64,000 bases of DNA from Sphingobacterium thalpophilum (GTDB lineage: Bacteria > Bacteroidota > Bacteroidia > Sphingobacteriales > Sphingobacteriaceae). Below the pieces are notes generated by a model that worked only from the letters and a program-made list of their open reading frames with translations, did no database searches and had not been told where the DNA came from. The position numbers and the translations under genes are program-made. The DNA lies in NCBI RefSeq assembly GCF_901482695.1, contig NZ_LR590484.1:372001-436000 (forward strand). The letters run 5' to 3'. Positions 9,219 through 17,614 of the stretch are shown here, piece by piece. Each line of letters starts with the position of its first letter. Position 1 is the stretch's first letter.

Positions 9219-10031
9219 CTACTTCCGGTAATACTTCATGGCAGCTGGTATCTGCCTTTGAATATCGGCGATACGTCTAGCATCGCTCGGGTGGGTACTC
9301 AAAAACTCAGGCTGCCCTTTTTGGCTGCCTGCCGCCATACGCTTCCAGAAACCAACCGCCTCGTTCGGATCGTACCCAGCCAAGGCCATGATAATGAGCC
9401 CCGCAGCATCAGCAGACGACTCGTCACTGCGTGAAAACTTCAGCTGCGCCAAGCTGCCACCCAAACCATACAGGTTATTGAATACGCCCAATGCTGTACT
9501 GCCGGATATGCCTGCCGCCGATCCCAGTATCTGACCGCCCATCTGTAAGGCCATCTGATTGGATGCCTGCGCCACGGAATGCTCCTCAATCGCGTGCGCG
9601 ATTTCATGCCCCATAACCGTCGCCAGCCCCGCCTCAGTACGCGTCACAGGCAAGATACCGGTATATACCGCAACTTTACCTCCCGGCATACACCAGGCAT
9701 TGACGTCATCGCTCTTTACCAGATTAAATTCCCAGTTAAAATTAAACTTATTGCCCATCCCCTTACTTTGCAAATACTGATTGACGGCTGTAGCCAATCG
9801 ATTGCCAACACGTTTTACCATCGCCGCATCAGCAGTACCAGTCACGACCTTCGAACTATTTTTGGACAAGAAATCTTTATAAGCCAATGCAGCTTGCTGA
9901 TTGACCTGATCTGCACTGACCAATTTCAAATATTTTTTACCGGTCACCGCTGACGTTGCACAGCCGGACAACCCCGATGCCAGCACCGCACAAGCTAATG
10001 CCATAGCTGAATACTTAATCATGCCTTTCAT
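9219..10031 (-). CDS. M48-family zinc metallopeptidase, lipoprotein
   Basis: About 270 residues from the chosen ATG. An upstream in-frame ATG at 10070 would add a basic leader before the signal, so I prefer 10031, which gives MKGMIKYSAMALACAVLASG followed by a Cys lipobox (LSGC). HEIAHAIEEHS contains the HExxH zinc site, and the downstream DESSAD segment supplies the third ligand typical of M48 peptidases such as LoiP/BepA. It probably acts in the periplasm on misfolded or outer-membrane proteins, as known for the family. It stands alone, convergent with the DUF5362-like gene. Confidence 0.88.
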   Translation of the reverse strand: MKGMIKYSAMALACAVLASGLSGCATSAVTGKKYLKLVSADQVNQQAALAYKDFLSKNSSKVVTGTADAAMVKRVGNRLATAVNQYLQSKGMGNKFNFNWEFNLVKSDDVNAWCMPGGKVAVYTGILPVTRTEAGLATVMGHEIAHAIEEHSVAQASNQMALQMGGQILGSAAGISGSTALGVFNNLYGLGGSLAQLKFSRSDESSADAAGLIIMALAGYDPNEAVGFWKRMAAGSQKGQPEFLSTHPSDARRIADIQRQIPAAMKYYRK

Positions 10032-10207
10032 ATGTATATTTTTATTTCTTCGTGTTCGTTTCAATTGCATTCATGGACCCCTAGAGCCCAACTTTATTAT
10101 TCAATGGCCATAGGATATATCCCGCCTTATTTTCAGTGACGTGAAGTTAGTCCGGATATCGCATCATAATCTATAGCATACTTTTCAAAAGAATACAATT
10201 ATTGTGC

Positions 10208-10858
10208 CTATTCTTTAGGTTTGGCTTTTTTCTTGAACAGATAAATTTTGGATTCATGCCCCTTCAACAGCCGTTCAATGTTTTTTTGGTGAGTAATCAG
10301 CAGTAAGATACAGATTGCCATCCCATACAGCAGCACGGAAGGGATAGTGGTCTTAAATACAAATGCTAAGCTGAAAGGGAATGCAAATCCTGCTGAAATG
10401 GAGCTTAGTGACACATAATGTGTCGTCAGCAGGATAATAATAAATACCGACACGCAGAGCAATGCCGCCGGTGTATGGATAGCCAATATCATCCCAAAAA
10501 GGGTAGCAACTCCCTTACCGCCCCGAAACCCTGCAAATACAGGAAAGAGATGTCCCAATACAGCTATGACGCCCAGAGCCAGCTGAAAATTCACAAATTG
10601 AACATCGCTCGTGTTTTGTCCGAGCTCAATAAGATAGGCCAGATTCGTTGCAGTCCAGCCTTTAAATATATCCACAAACATCACAATGGAGCCCGCCTTC
10701 GGCCCCAGCACCCTAAAGGTATTAGTCGCTCCAGCATTACCGCTCCCATACTCACGAACATCTACCCCATACAATGCTTGGCCCAACCAGACTGCTGTAG
10801 GTATTGAACCAAACAAATAAGCTAGTAATACTGCAATTACTAAATAAATCGATATCAT
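10208..10858 (-). CDS. plsY: Glycerol-3-phosphate acyltransferase PlsY
   Basis: Integral membrane enzyme that transfers acyl groups from acyl-phosphate to glycerol 3-phosphate, the first step of phospholipid synthesis. The 216 residues show about five membrane helices and the three conserved PlsY motifs: GSIPTA near residue 17, GSGNAGATNTFRVLG near 38, and GGKGVATLFG near 113. The length is normal. It starts 16 bases after nadC on the same strand, so the two are probably co-transcribed with the DUF4783 gene. Confidence 0.95.
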   Translation of the reverse strand: MISIYLVIAVLLAYLFGSIPTAVWLGQALYGVDVREYGSGNAGATNTFRVLGPKAGSIVMFVDIFKGWTATNLAYLIELGQNTSDVQFVNFQLALGVIAVLGHLFPVFAGFRGGKGVATLFGMILAIHTPAALLCVSVFIIILLTTHYVSLSSISAGFAFPFSLAFVFKTTIPSVLLYGMAICILLLITHQKNIERLLKGHESKIYLFKKKAKPKE

Positions 10859-10874
10859 TAAATTAAATCAGTTC

Positions 10875-11741
10875 TTATATTAATTTGGCTTTCAAACTAA
10901 GATCCAGGCTTTTGACACTGTGAGTCAAAGCTCCTACCGAAATATAGTCTACGCCAGCTTCCGCATATGACCGAATTGTCTCAAATGTTATTCCTCCGGA
11001 AGCCTCTGTCTTGAATCGATGATCGATAATCTGCACAGCTTTGGCCACATCCTCAGGTGAAAAATTATCCAACATGATTCGGTCCACTTCGCCAAAGTTA
11101 AGAACTTCGTCAAGCTCCGCAAAATTTCGGACTTCAATTTCTATTTCTATTGGTTTATTTAATTGCTTTCTATAGGCATTTGCCCGGGTCAGCGCCGGCA
11201 CGATTCCACCACTATAATCCACATGATTATCCTTGATCAAAATCATGTCGTATAGCCCAAAGCGGTGATTGGTACCTCCGCCGATACGGACGGCCTCCTT
11301 TTCCAGTACCCGCAACAAAGGGGTGGTTTTGCGTGTATCCAACACCTGTGTGCCTGTACCTTTTAAAAGGTCAACATACTTTCGGGTGGTCGTCGCAATG
11401 CCGCTCATTCGTTGCATTACATTGAGCACCAGCCGTTCAGCCAGCAAAATACTCTGAATATGGCCACGCACATAAAAAGCGATGTCACCGACTTTCACTT
11501 CGCTACCATCCTGGATAAATACCTCACAGCTCAAGGTCTCATCGATATAGGCCATGATCGCCTGCGCAACTTCGATTCCCGCTAAAATACCATCATCCTT
11601 TACAATCAGCTTCGCCTCACCCTGCGCTCCCGCTTCGATGGTCGACAACGAGGTATGATCCCCATCTCCTATATCTTCCGCAACGGCCTGTTTTACAAAT
11701 TGCGCTAAATAGTCCTTGATTTCCTTCTCCATAAATGCCAT
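10875..11741 (-). CDS. nadC: Nicotinate-nucleotide pyrophosphorylase (carboxylating)
   Basis: Converts quinolinate and PRPP to nicotinate mononucleotide in de novo NAD synthesis. The 288 residues carry the NadC hallmarks LDTRKTTPLLR and GGGTNHRFGL, followed by DNH and the C-terminal ASGGI and YISVGALTHS segments. A second ATG three codons in (11732) is an equally good start. It follows the DUF4783 gene by 70 bases and precedes plsY by 16 bases, forming a minus-strand unit. Confidence 0.95.
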   Translation of the reverse strand: MAFMEKEIKDYLAQFVKQAVAEDIGDGDHTSLSTIEAGAQGEAKLIVKDDGILAGIEVAQAIMAYIDETLSCEVFIQDGSEVKVGDIAFYVRGHIQSILLAERLVLNVMQRMSGIATTTRKYVDLLKGTGTQVLDTRKTTPLLRVLEKEAVRIGGGTNHRFGLYDMILIKDNHVDYSGGIVPALTRANAYRKQLNKPIEIEIEVRNFAELDEVLNFGEVDRIMLDNFSPEDVAKAVQIIDHRFKTEASGGITFETIRSYAEAGVDYISVGALTHSVKSLDLSLKAKLI

Positions 11742-11811
11742 TTATTTAGGCTAAGATGTGGAATAATTTTTTAAAGGAAAAATAGAATGCTAAAAAAATA
11801 TTCGGCTACAA

Positions 11812-12267
11812 TCAGCTTTTGTCGATCCGGAGCTCCTCAATGGTATTGTGATTGGACCCCGTCCCGATCTTGATAAACACCCGGTAGCTGGCCTGCTCAG
11901 TAGTCAATGAAAACGTAAAAAACTGATAGCCATTATTAGTGCTGCTGTTTTGCGTGAGTTTCACGGCTTTGGGCTTATGCTGATTGAAAAAAGTCCCCAG
12001 CATAATTTCTGACTGATATTTTGTATAGACACCATTTTCACCCAACAACGATAAGGTGAGATTGGAACCAAAATATTTCGCTAAGTTCTTGGCGTTACCT
12101 TCTTTCAAATAGGTTTTGAGCTCCTCCGAAATACTGCCCAAAGATTCTTCCTCCGCCCATATTGTTGGCCGAACTGCGTTTAAATCCTTCGATAGGTGCC
12201 CGAGGGCGTCAGTGTGTATGAAAAGGCTATAAACAAATATGAATACGCAATGGCTTAAAATTTTCAT
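11812..12267 (-). CDS. DUF4783 exported protein
   Basis: 151 residues from the chosen ATG at 12267. A longer frame extends to 12405, but its extra N-terminus runs through an inverted repeat and looks non-coding, whereas MKILSHCVFIFVYSLFIHTDA is a normal signal peptide. The mature part (SISEELKTYLKEGNAKNLAKYF through VFIKIG) fits the DUF4783 fold, a small NTF2-like domain common in Bacteroidota. The biochemical role is unknown. It heads the unit DUF4783-nadC-plsY. Confidence 0.8.
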   Translation of the reverse strand: MKILSHCVFIFVYSLFIHTDALGHLSKDLNAVRPTIWAEEESLGSISEELKTYLKEGNAKNLAKYFGSNLTLSLLGENGVYTKYQSEIMLGTFFNQHKPKAVKLTQNSSTNNGYQFFTFSLTTEQASYRVFIKIGTGSNHNTIEELRIDKS

Positions 12268-12325
12268 ATAGCTCAAAAATAATATAGAACAGTTTCCATA
12301 GCAGATACAATCAATCATTAGGTAA

Positions 12326-12352
12326 GCATAGTTTACAGCACATAAACTATGC
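12326..12352. repeat. Perfect 10-bp inverted repeat in a divergent promoter region
   Basis: GCATAGTTTA at 12326-12335 pairs perfectly with TAAACTATGC at 12343-12352, with a 7-base loop. It lies between the divergent DUF4783 and gpmI genes, 58 bases before the DUF4783 start, and has no T run. It could be an operator or an RNA hairpin in the DUF4783 leader. Confidence 0.5.
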
Positions 12353-12404
12353 CACAAACCTATGAAATTATTGCATATAAACAAGGGAAGTTTTTGAACA
12401 TGCA

Positions 12405-12435
12405 TTGACAGTATCTAAAATTAAGGTTATCTTTG
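12405..12435 (+). promoter_or_regulatory. gpmI promoter
   Basis: TTG at 12405, a 20-base spacer, and TATCTTTG at 12428-12435 match the Bacteroidota consensus very well. Transcription would start about 7 bases after the -7 element, almost exactly at the gpmI ATG at 12443, predicting a leaderless or nearly leaderless mRNA. Confidence 0.7.
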
Positions 12436-12442
12436 TTATACG

Positions 12443-13975
12443 ATGAATAAGAAAAAAGTTGCACTCATGATCCTAGACGGACTAGGATATGGAAAACATG
12501 ATAAATCAAACGCAGTTGAAGCTGCCAGTACCCCATTTTTAGATCATTTATTGGAAACCTATCCCAACTCCACGCTGGAAGCTTCCGGTGAAGCCGTTGG
12601 CCTGCCTGATGGACAGATGGGCAACTCCGAAGTCGGCCACATGAATCTCGGCGCCGGAAGGATTGTTTACCAAGAGCTTGGGCGAATCCACAAAGCCGTC
12701 AATGACGGTGTGTTTAACACCGATATCGTAATTCAGGACGCATTCAAATATGCAATCGAAAACAATAAAAAAGTACATTTTATAGGTCTGCTTTCTGATG
12801 GAGGGGTACATGCCCATACCAAACACCTGAAAGGCTTATGCGACGCCGCCAAACATGCAGGACTGAGTAGCAGTCAGGTATTTATCCACGCCTTTTTGGA
12901 TGGCCGCGATACCGATCCAAATTCGGGTATCGGCTATGTAAAGGATCTTCAGGAATACCTGGGACACAGTGCCGGTACCTTAGCCTCAGCAATTGGCCGC
13001 TATTATTCAATGGACCGCGATAACCGATGGGAACGCGTTAAACTGGCCTATGACCTGCTGGTGAAGGGCCAAGGAGAAAAATCTACCGACCTGGTCGCTG
13101 CTATCCAAAAGTCCTACGATGAGGGGGTCACTGATGAGTTCGTAAAACCCATCGCCCTAGTCGACGCCGCAGGTACTCCGTTAGCAACTATTCAGGAAGG
13201 TGATGTGGTCTTCTGCTATAATTTCCGGACAGACCGTGGACGTGAGATCACCATTGCGCTCACCCAAAAGGCTTTTCCTGAATACGACTTAAAGCCGTTG
13301 GATCTGTACTACATCACGATGACCTCGTACGATGACACCTTCCAGAACGTACGCGTTGTCTTCCAGAAAGATAATTTAACCAATACACTGGGTGAAGTAC
13401 TCGAAGCCAACAACAAAACACAGACACGTATTGCCGAGACGGAAAAATATCCACATGTGACATTTTTCTTCTCCGGTGGCCGCGAGCAGGAGTTCAAAGG
13501 CGAAAATCGCCTCTTGGTACCTTCACCAAAAGTCGCCACCTACGATCTGCAGCCCGAGATGTCTGCTAAAGGTGTCACCGAAGCTATCGTCAAAGACATG
13601 GAAACCTTACAGCCCGACTTTATCTGCCTGAATTTTGCGAATCCGGATATGGTAGGCCACACAGGTGTGTTTGAAGCGGTAGTCAAAGCTGTAGAGACTG
13701 TTGACCAATGTACCCAAACGGTGGTGGAAACCGGCCTCAAAAATGGCTACTCCTTTATCATCCTTGCCGACCATGGCAACTCCGAGTTTATGATCAATGA
13801 GGATGGTTCGCCCAACACTGCGCATACCACCAACTTGGTTCCTTGTATCCTGATCGATGATCAATACAAAAAAATTGCAGATGGAAAATTAGGAGATATT
13901 GCACCAACGGTCCTTAAACTGCTGGGTGTCGATATTCCCGTTGAAATGACAGGAAATGTATTGGTATCTGAATAA
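12443..13975 (+). CDS. gpmI: 2,3-bisphosphoglycerate-independent phosphoglycerate mutase
   Basis: Interconverts 3- and 2-phosphoglycerate in glycolysis, using two manganese ions and a phosphoserine intermediate. The 510 residues match the family's usual length. Asp12 (MILDGLG) and Ser62 (GQMGNSEVGHMNLGAGR) are the expected metal ligand and nucleophile. The C-terminal metal-binding segments NPDMVGHTG and ILADHGNSE are present. The promoter lies immediately upstream. Its last 20 bases overlap the next gene's start, suggesting translational coupling. Confidence 0.97.
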   Translation: MNKKKVALMILDGLGYGKHDKSNAVEAASTPFLDHLLETYPNSTLEASGEAVGLPDGQMGNSEVGHMNLGAGRIVYQELGRIHKAVNDGVFNTDIVIQDAFKYAIENNKKVHFIGLLSDGGVHAHTKHLKGLCDAAKHAGLSSSQVFIHAFLDGRDTDPNSGIGYVKDLQEYLGHSAGTLASAIGRYYSMDRDNRWERVKLAYDLLVKGQGEKSTDLVAAIQKSYDEGVTDEFVKPIALVDAAGTPLATIQEGDVVFCYNFRTDRGREITIALTQKAFPEYDLKPLDLYYITMTSYDDTFQNVRVVFQKDNLTNTLGEVLEANNKTQTRIAETEKYPHVTFFFSGGREQEFKGENRLLVPSPKVATYDLQPEMSAKGVTEAIVKDMETLQPDFICLNFANPDMVGHTGVFEAVVKAVETVDQCTQTVVETGLKNGYSFIILADHGNSEFMINEDGSPNTAHTTNLVPCILIDDQYKKIADGKLGDIAPTVLKLLGVDIPVEMTGNVLVSE

Positions 13976-14543
13976 TAAATTGTATAAAAACTTACGTGGC
14001 GCACTCCCCTTGTTAGCGGGCAGTGCGCTGCTTTTTTGGAGTTGCAGCACACCCACAGGACAAAAAAGCAACAAGAAAACAACGGATATTTTCTCCGTGG
14101 ATTCCTTTTTTAATGCCGAAGCGCAACGCCTGCAGCAATCAAACCCCACGGTACTGAAATCCGTCAACAAGGATGGAGAGAAAGAACAGCGCGAACTCAA
14201 GATCGCCAATTGGAAAAACGAATTGTCTGCCTTCCAGTCTGCCGATATCAGTAAAAATTTTGATCCATCGCTTTATCAGGTGAGCTCCGTTGACTGTATT
14301 ACAGAGTTTACAGCCAAAAAGAAAACATTGCAAATACAAAAACTACGGATCGAATTTGACAAAAACGAAAAGGTAAAACATATACATATCGTAAAAAAAA
14401 TTACCAATTCACTCTATGACAGTGACGAGAAACTGGATTATTACAGCGACTCGCTCTACCGCATCGTCAAACTTCAGGACGTACACGGGCTGGATCCCAA
14501 CCAATATGAGATTATCGGCCACTTTGTCCAAGTAAAAAAATAA
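13956..14543 (+). CDS. Hypothetical lipoprotein coupled to gpmI
   Basis: 195 residues that I do not recognise. A hydrophobic segment ends in LFWSC, a plausible lipobox with Cys near residue 30, though the region before it is longer than usual. The ATG at 13956 overlaps the end of gpmI by 20 bases. A TTG at 13979, just past the gpmI stop, would give a shorter and more typical signal (starting before YKNLRGALP). The mature part is polar, rich in Lys and Asp. Co-expression with gpmI is likely, but no functional link is evident. Confidence 0.65.
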   Translation: MYWYLNNKLYKNLRGALPLLAGSALLFWSCSTPTGQKSNKKTTDIFSVDSFFNAEAQRLQQSNPTVLKSVNKDGEKEQRELKIANWKNELSAFQSADISKNFDPSLYQVSSVDCITEFTAKKKTLQIQKLRIEFDKNEKVKHIHIVKKITNSLYDSDEKLDYYSDSLYRIVKLQDVHGLDPNQYEIIGHFVQVKK

Positions 14544-14563
14544 AAATAATAAATGCAACACAA

Positions 14564-14592
14564 TTGCTTGTTTATTATTTTGCTTATATTTG
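14564..14592 (+). promoter_or_regulatory. Promoter of the His-rich protein/TonB receptor unit
   Basis: TTG at 14564, an 18-base spacer and TATATTTG at 14585-14592 fit the Bacteroidota consensus, with transcription starting near 14599. GCAA (14555-14558), five bases and TTGC (14564-14567) form an imperfect palindrome over the -33 element that could be an operator. Confidence 0.6.
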
Positions 14593-14599
14593 CCCTGTC

Positions 14600-14658
14600 T
14601 GCTGCTGTAAAAAGCAGCACTTATTACAGGGGCTCCCTTGATTCTTTGGGATCAAGGG
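14600..14658 (+). promoter_or_regulatory. Structured 5' leader with two hairpins
   Basis: Immediately after the predicted transcription start, TGCTGC (14600-14605) pairs with GCAGCA (14614-14619). CCCTTGAT (14635-14642) then pairs with ATCAAGGG (14651-14658). It matches no riboswitch class I can name. It lies just before a gene lacking an ATG start, so a translational control element is plausible. Confidence 0.45.
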
Positions 14659-14694
14659 TTTAAAACAGGTGGTTTCAACGTGCGAGGTATATCA

Positions 14695-14994
14695 TTGAAC
14701 AAGCTAGCAGCATTCACGCTCTTGCTGACTTTCTTAATAGGTCAGTTCATTGTCTATACCCATTCACACGAGCACACCCACTTGTCCGTCGTGGATACCT
14801 GTACTAAAAAACAGCATGCGGACCATCCCAAATGTTCCATATGTGACCAGAACGCGCACACACAGCTGCTATTTCATTTTGACCAGACCGAATTCCTGCT
14901 GCCCGAACGCACCTTAACGTTTGGCCTGTTCCTGATCGTCGATCAAAAAGCCGAAGTGCTGCTGTCCGGCAATCGCGGTCCCCCCATCTGTTAA
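14695..14994 (+). CDS. His/Cys-rich exported small protein upstream of a TonB receptor
   Basis: About 100 residues. The frame is open from 14638 but contains no ATG. TTG at 14695 gives the best signal-like start (NKLAAFTLLLTFLIGQ); GTG at 14680 and TTG at 14638 are alternatives, the last falling inside a leader hairpin. The mature part carries HSHEHTH, then CTKKQHADHPKCSIC, a likely metal-binding cluster, and ends SGNRGPPIC, resembling the RGPP tail of DUF2946-type proteins often found near metal-uptake receptors. The TonB receptor gene follows after 157 bases. I infer a role in metal sensing or delivery; the metal is unknown. Confidence 0.6.
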   Translation: MNKLAAFTLLLTFLIGQFIVYTHSHEHTHLSVVDTCTKKQHADHPKCSICDQNAHTQLLFHFDQTEFLLPERTLTFGLFLIVDQKAEVLLSGNRGPPIC

Positions 14995-15041
14995 TTTCCT
15001 TTTTACAACAAATTGATCAATCACGCTAAATGGAGCGAAAC

Positions 15042-15077
15042 GCAACTCGCATGGAGTAGCGACGTTGCTGTTTTTGC
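15042..15077 (+). terminator. Imperfect hairpin with T run between the His-rich gene and the receptor
   Basis: GCAACTCGC (15042-15050) pairs with GCGACGTTGC (15059-15068), with one bulge, and is followed by TGTTTTTGC. It could be a leaky terminator or attenuator controlling read-through into the receptor gene. Confidence 0.4.
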
Positions 15078-15151
15078 ATGATAATGATCTTTTTTCCAAA
15101 AACGACCAACGTGCTGTGACATGTTGTTCAGCACCAAAAAAATAATTACAG

Positions 15152-17446
15152 ATGAAAAACTACATATTGGGCAGCATATTGACATTTGTCTGCTCCTTCT
15201 ACCTATTTTCGGCAACTGCTGCAAGCATATCCGGCAAAATCACCGATGCCAAAACAGGCCAGCCTATTGCCGGCGCAACAATATCGCTATTGCAGCTTCG
15301 CTCAAGCACCTCTTCCGATCAAGCTGGGCGATACGCTTTCAAATCCCTCCCCTCCAGCGGGCGATATCTCATCGAAGTGCGCTACATCGGCTACCAGTCA
15401 CTTATCAGAACCGTGGACCTGACCGCCGAAGATGTCACCCTGGATGTCGTGCTTACGGAAAGTATCATCGAGACCAATGAGGTCGTGGTGACAGGAACAC
15501 TGGTGACCGCACAGAGCCGGCGCAACAGCACCTCCGTGTCCGTAATCTCCAAAGATGAGCTGCAGGGAAATGCAACAAATTTTATTGATGCCTTAGCACG
15601 CCAGGTGCCGGGTTTGAGCCAGGTTACGACAGGACAGGGCATCTCCAAACCTGTCATCCGTGGACTGGGCTACAACCGTGTTGTCACCGTCAATAATGGT
15701 GTGAAACAAATGGGACAGCAATGGGGGGACGAACACGGTATCGAGATCGACCAAAACCAGCCCGATCGCGTTGAAGTACTACGTGGAGCAGCTTCTCTCA
15801 TGTACGGATCGGATGCCATTGGCGGTGTCATCAATGTGCTGGATCCCAATGCCCCAGCTCCCGGTGAAATAAAAGGTGAACTGCTGTCCAGCTACTCGAC
15901 AAATAATGGGTTGACAAACAATTCATTGATGCTAACAGGTAATCAGAATGGCTTTGTCTGGCGTGGACGCGGATCTTATCAGAATGCCTATGCGTATAAT
16001 ACGCCAGCAGGCAGGTACATCAATAGCGGCTTCAACAACAGCAGTGCCAGCGGTATGGTCGGCCTCAACAAGCAATGGGGATTTTCCCACCTAAACTTCT
16101 CGTACCTGAAAAATAACATTGGCTTTCATGAGGCCGAACCGGGAGATGTGCTATATGGCAACTCCAAAAGTCGTCGTCTGGATTACCCAAAACAGGATAT
16201 CCGCCACTATAAGGTCTCTATGAACAACAATTTTGTGATCGGTACAGGTCACCTGAAACTGGATCTAGGGTATCAAAAAAACCAACGCCGGGAACTGGAA
16301 GAAGCGACTCCCTCACTATTTTTTGATCTCAACACCTATTCATTGGATGCCAAATACTATCTGGGCGAAACCAACGGCTGGCAAAAGATCTTTGGGATCA
16401 GTGCCAGTCAGGAACATAGTGTAAATAAAGGAAATGAATTTTTGATTCCAGCCTATGACCAGGTCGAACTGGGCGCCTTCGGATACGCCAAAAAGACCTG
16501 GGATGCCAACACCTTTAGTCTAGGCCTGCGTTACGATTATGTCAACAGTAAAGGCAAGCAGCTTATCGTGGATGATGAAGAACAGTTTCCGGGATTCAGA
16601 AACAAATTCAGCAACGTCAGTACGGCATTGGGCTTTACACATAGCTTCAGTGAAGATCTCAATTTCAAAGCCAACGCAGGCTCGGCCTTTAGGGCTCCAA
16701 ACCCAGCCGAGCTGGGCTCTAACGGCGTCCATGAGGGAACCGCCCGCTATGAAATCGGCAACGAAAATCTGAAGGCGGAACGGAGTTATCAGGCTGACGC
16801 CATGCTTGAGTTTGGTCATAGCATCGTGACGGGAAGCATCGGAATCTACGAGAATTATATCCATAATTTCATCTACGCATCGGCTCAGAAAGGTGACGTA
16901 AAAACGATCGTGGACGAGGACGACAATACCCATACCTACGACGTATATCGCTATGGGCAGGTAAACGCCAACCTCTTCGGGTTTGAAGGAAGTCTAAACT
17001 TTCACCTGATGAACTGGATCCATCTGGACAACAACTTCAGTTATACGCACGCACAAAACAATACCTTTGACCGGCCCCTAGCCTTGATTCCTGCCGCTGT
17101 GTTACACAACACATTACGACTGGAACCTAAGATCCGAGGTCTGCACGCCTTCTACTTCGCTGTCGGACTGGACAATTATTTTAAACAGAATCGAATCGAC
17201 GAAACCTTCGAAACGGCAGCAGCTTCATACACACTGCTCAATGCGTCTCTGGGGACGACTCTACATCTAGGAAGGCAGCCGCTAAAGGTGTACGCTTCGG
17301 CATCCAATCTGACTGACAAACGTTATTATGATGCCCTGAGCCGATTACGGCCGGGAAGATTATCACAAGAAGACCCTAGTTTCGGGGTTTATAATATGGG
17401 AAGAAATATTACGGTAGGGGTCTACCTGCCCTTCACCATAAAATAA
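15152..17446 (+). CDS. TonB-dependent receptor, probably for a metal or metal complex
   Basis: 764 residues with a signal peptide to about residue 24 (FSATAA), a carboxypeptidase-regulatory-like domain (ISGKITDAKTGQPIAG onward, about 25-110), TonB box NEVVVTGT, a plug with VEVLRGAASLMYGSDAIGGV, and a barrel ending in YLPFTIK. It has classical receptor length rather than SusC length, and no SusD lies beside it. The plug carries QWGDEHGIE, and a His/Cys-rich exported protein is encoded upstream, so zinc, copper or a similar metal complex is a reasonable but unproven ligand. A strong terminator follows the gene. Confidence 0.85.
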   Translation: MKNYILGSILTFVCSFYLFSATAASISGKITDAKTGQPIAGATISLLQLRSSTSSDQAGRYAFKSLPSSGRYLIEVRYIGYQSLIRTVDLTAEDVTLDVVLTESIIETNEVVVTGTLVTAQSRRNSTSVSVISKDELQGNATNFIDALARQVPGLSQVTTGQGISKPVIRGLGYNRVVTVNNGVKQMGQQWGDEHGIEIDQNQPDRVEVLRGAASLMYGSDAIGGVINVLDPNAPAPGEIKGELLSSYSTNNGLTNNSLMLTGNQNGFVWRGRGSYQNAYAYNTPAGRYINSGFNNSSASGMVGLNKQWGFSHLNFSYLKNNIGFHEAEPGDVLYGNSKSRRLDYPKQDIRHYKVSMNNNFVIGTGHLKLDLGYQKNQRRELEEATPSLFFDLNTYSLDAKYYLGETNGWQKIFGISASQEHSVNKGNEFLIPAYDQVELGAFGYAKKTWDANTFSLGLRYDYVNSKGKQLIVDDEEQFPGFRNKFSNVSTALGFTHSFSEDLNFKANAGSAFRAPNPAELGSNGVHEGTARYEIGNENLKAERSYQADAMLEFGHSIVTGSIGIYENYIHNFIYASAQKGDVKTIVDEDDNTHTYDVYRYGQVNANLFGFEGSLNFHLMNWIHLDNNFSYTHAQNNTFDRPLALIPAAVLHNTLRLEPKIRGLHAFYFAVGLDNYFKQNRIDETFETAAASYTLLNASLGTTLHLGRQPLKVYASASNLTDKRYYDALSRLRPGRLSQEDPSFGVYNMGRNITVGVYLPFTIK

Positions 17447-17459
17447 TATCACATATAAA

Positions 17460-17487
17460 ACAGGAGCCGAATCGGCTCCTGTTTTTT
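17460..17487 (+). terminator. Strong intrinsic terminator
   Basis: CAGGAGCCG at 17461-17469 pairs perfectly with CGGCTCCTG at 17473-17481 and is followed by a T6 run, 14 bases past the receptor gene's stop. Confidence 0.9.
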
Positions 17488-17614
17488 AACTATCACACTT
17501 ATTGATTCACGCTTCTTCATTAAAGCATGAATGCTCATGCGTTAGATTGGCAACAGGACAGCGTCATATGATGACATCGTCAGCATTCGCAAACAACGAC
17601 TAGCCAATTCCATC

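Noticed and set aside
12268..12405. Extended N-terminus of the DUF4783 protein
   Set aside because: The extra 46 residues come from the intergenic inverted repeat and precede a normal signal peptide.
16520..16933. 137-residue antisense frame inside the TonB receptor gene
   Set aside because: No motif, no promoter, and lies wholly in the receptor's coding region.
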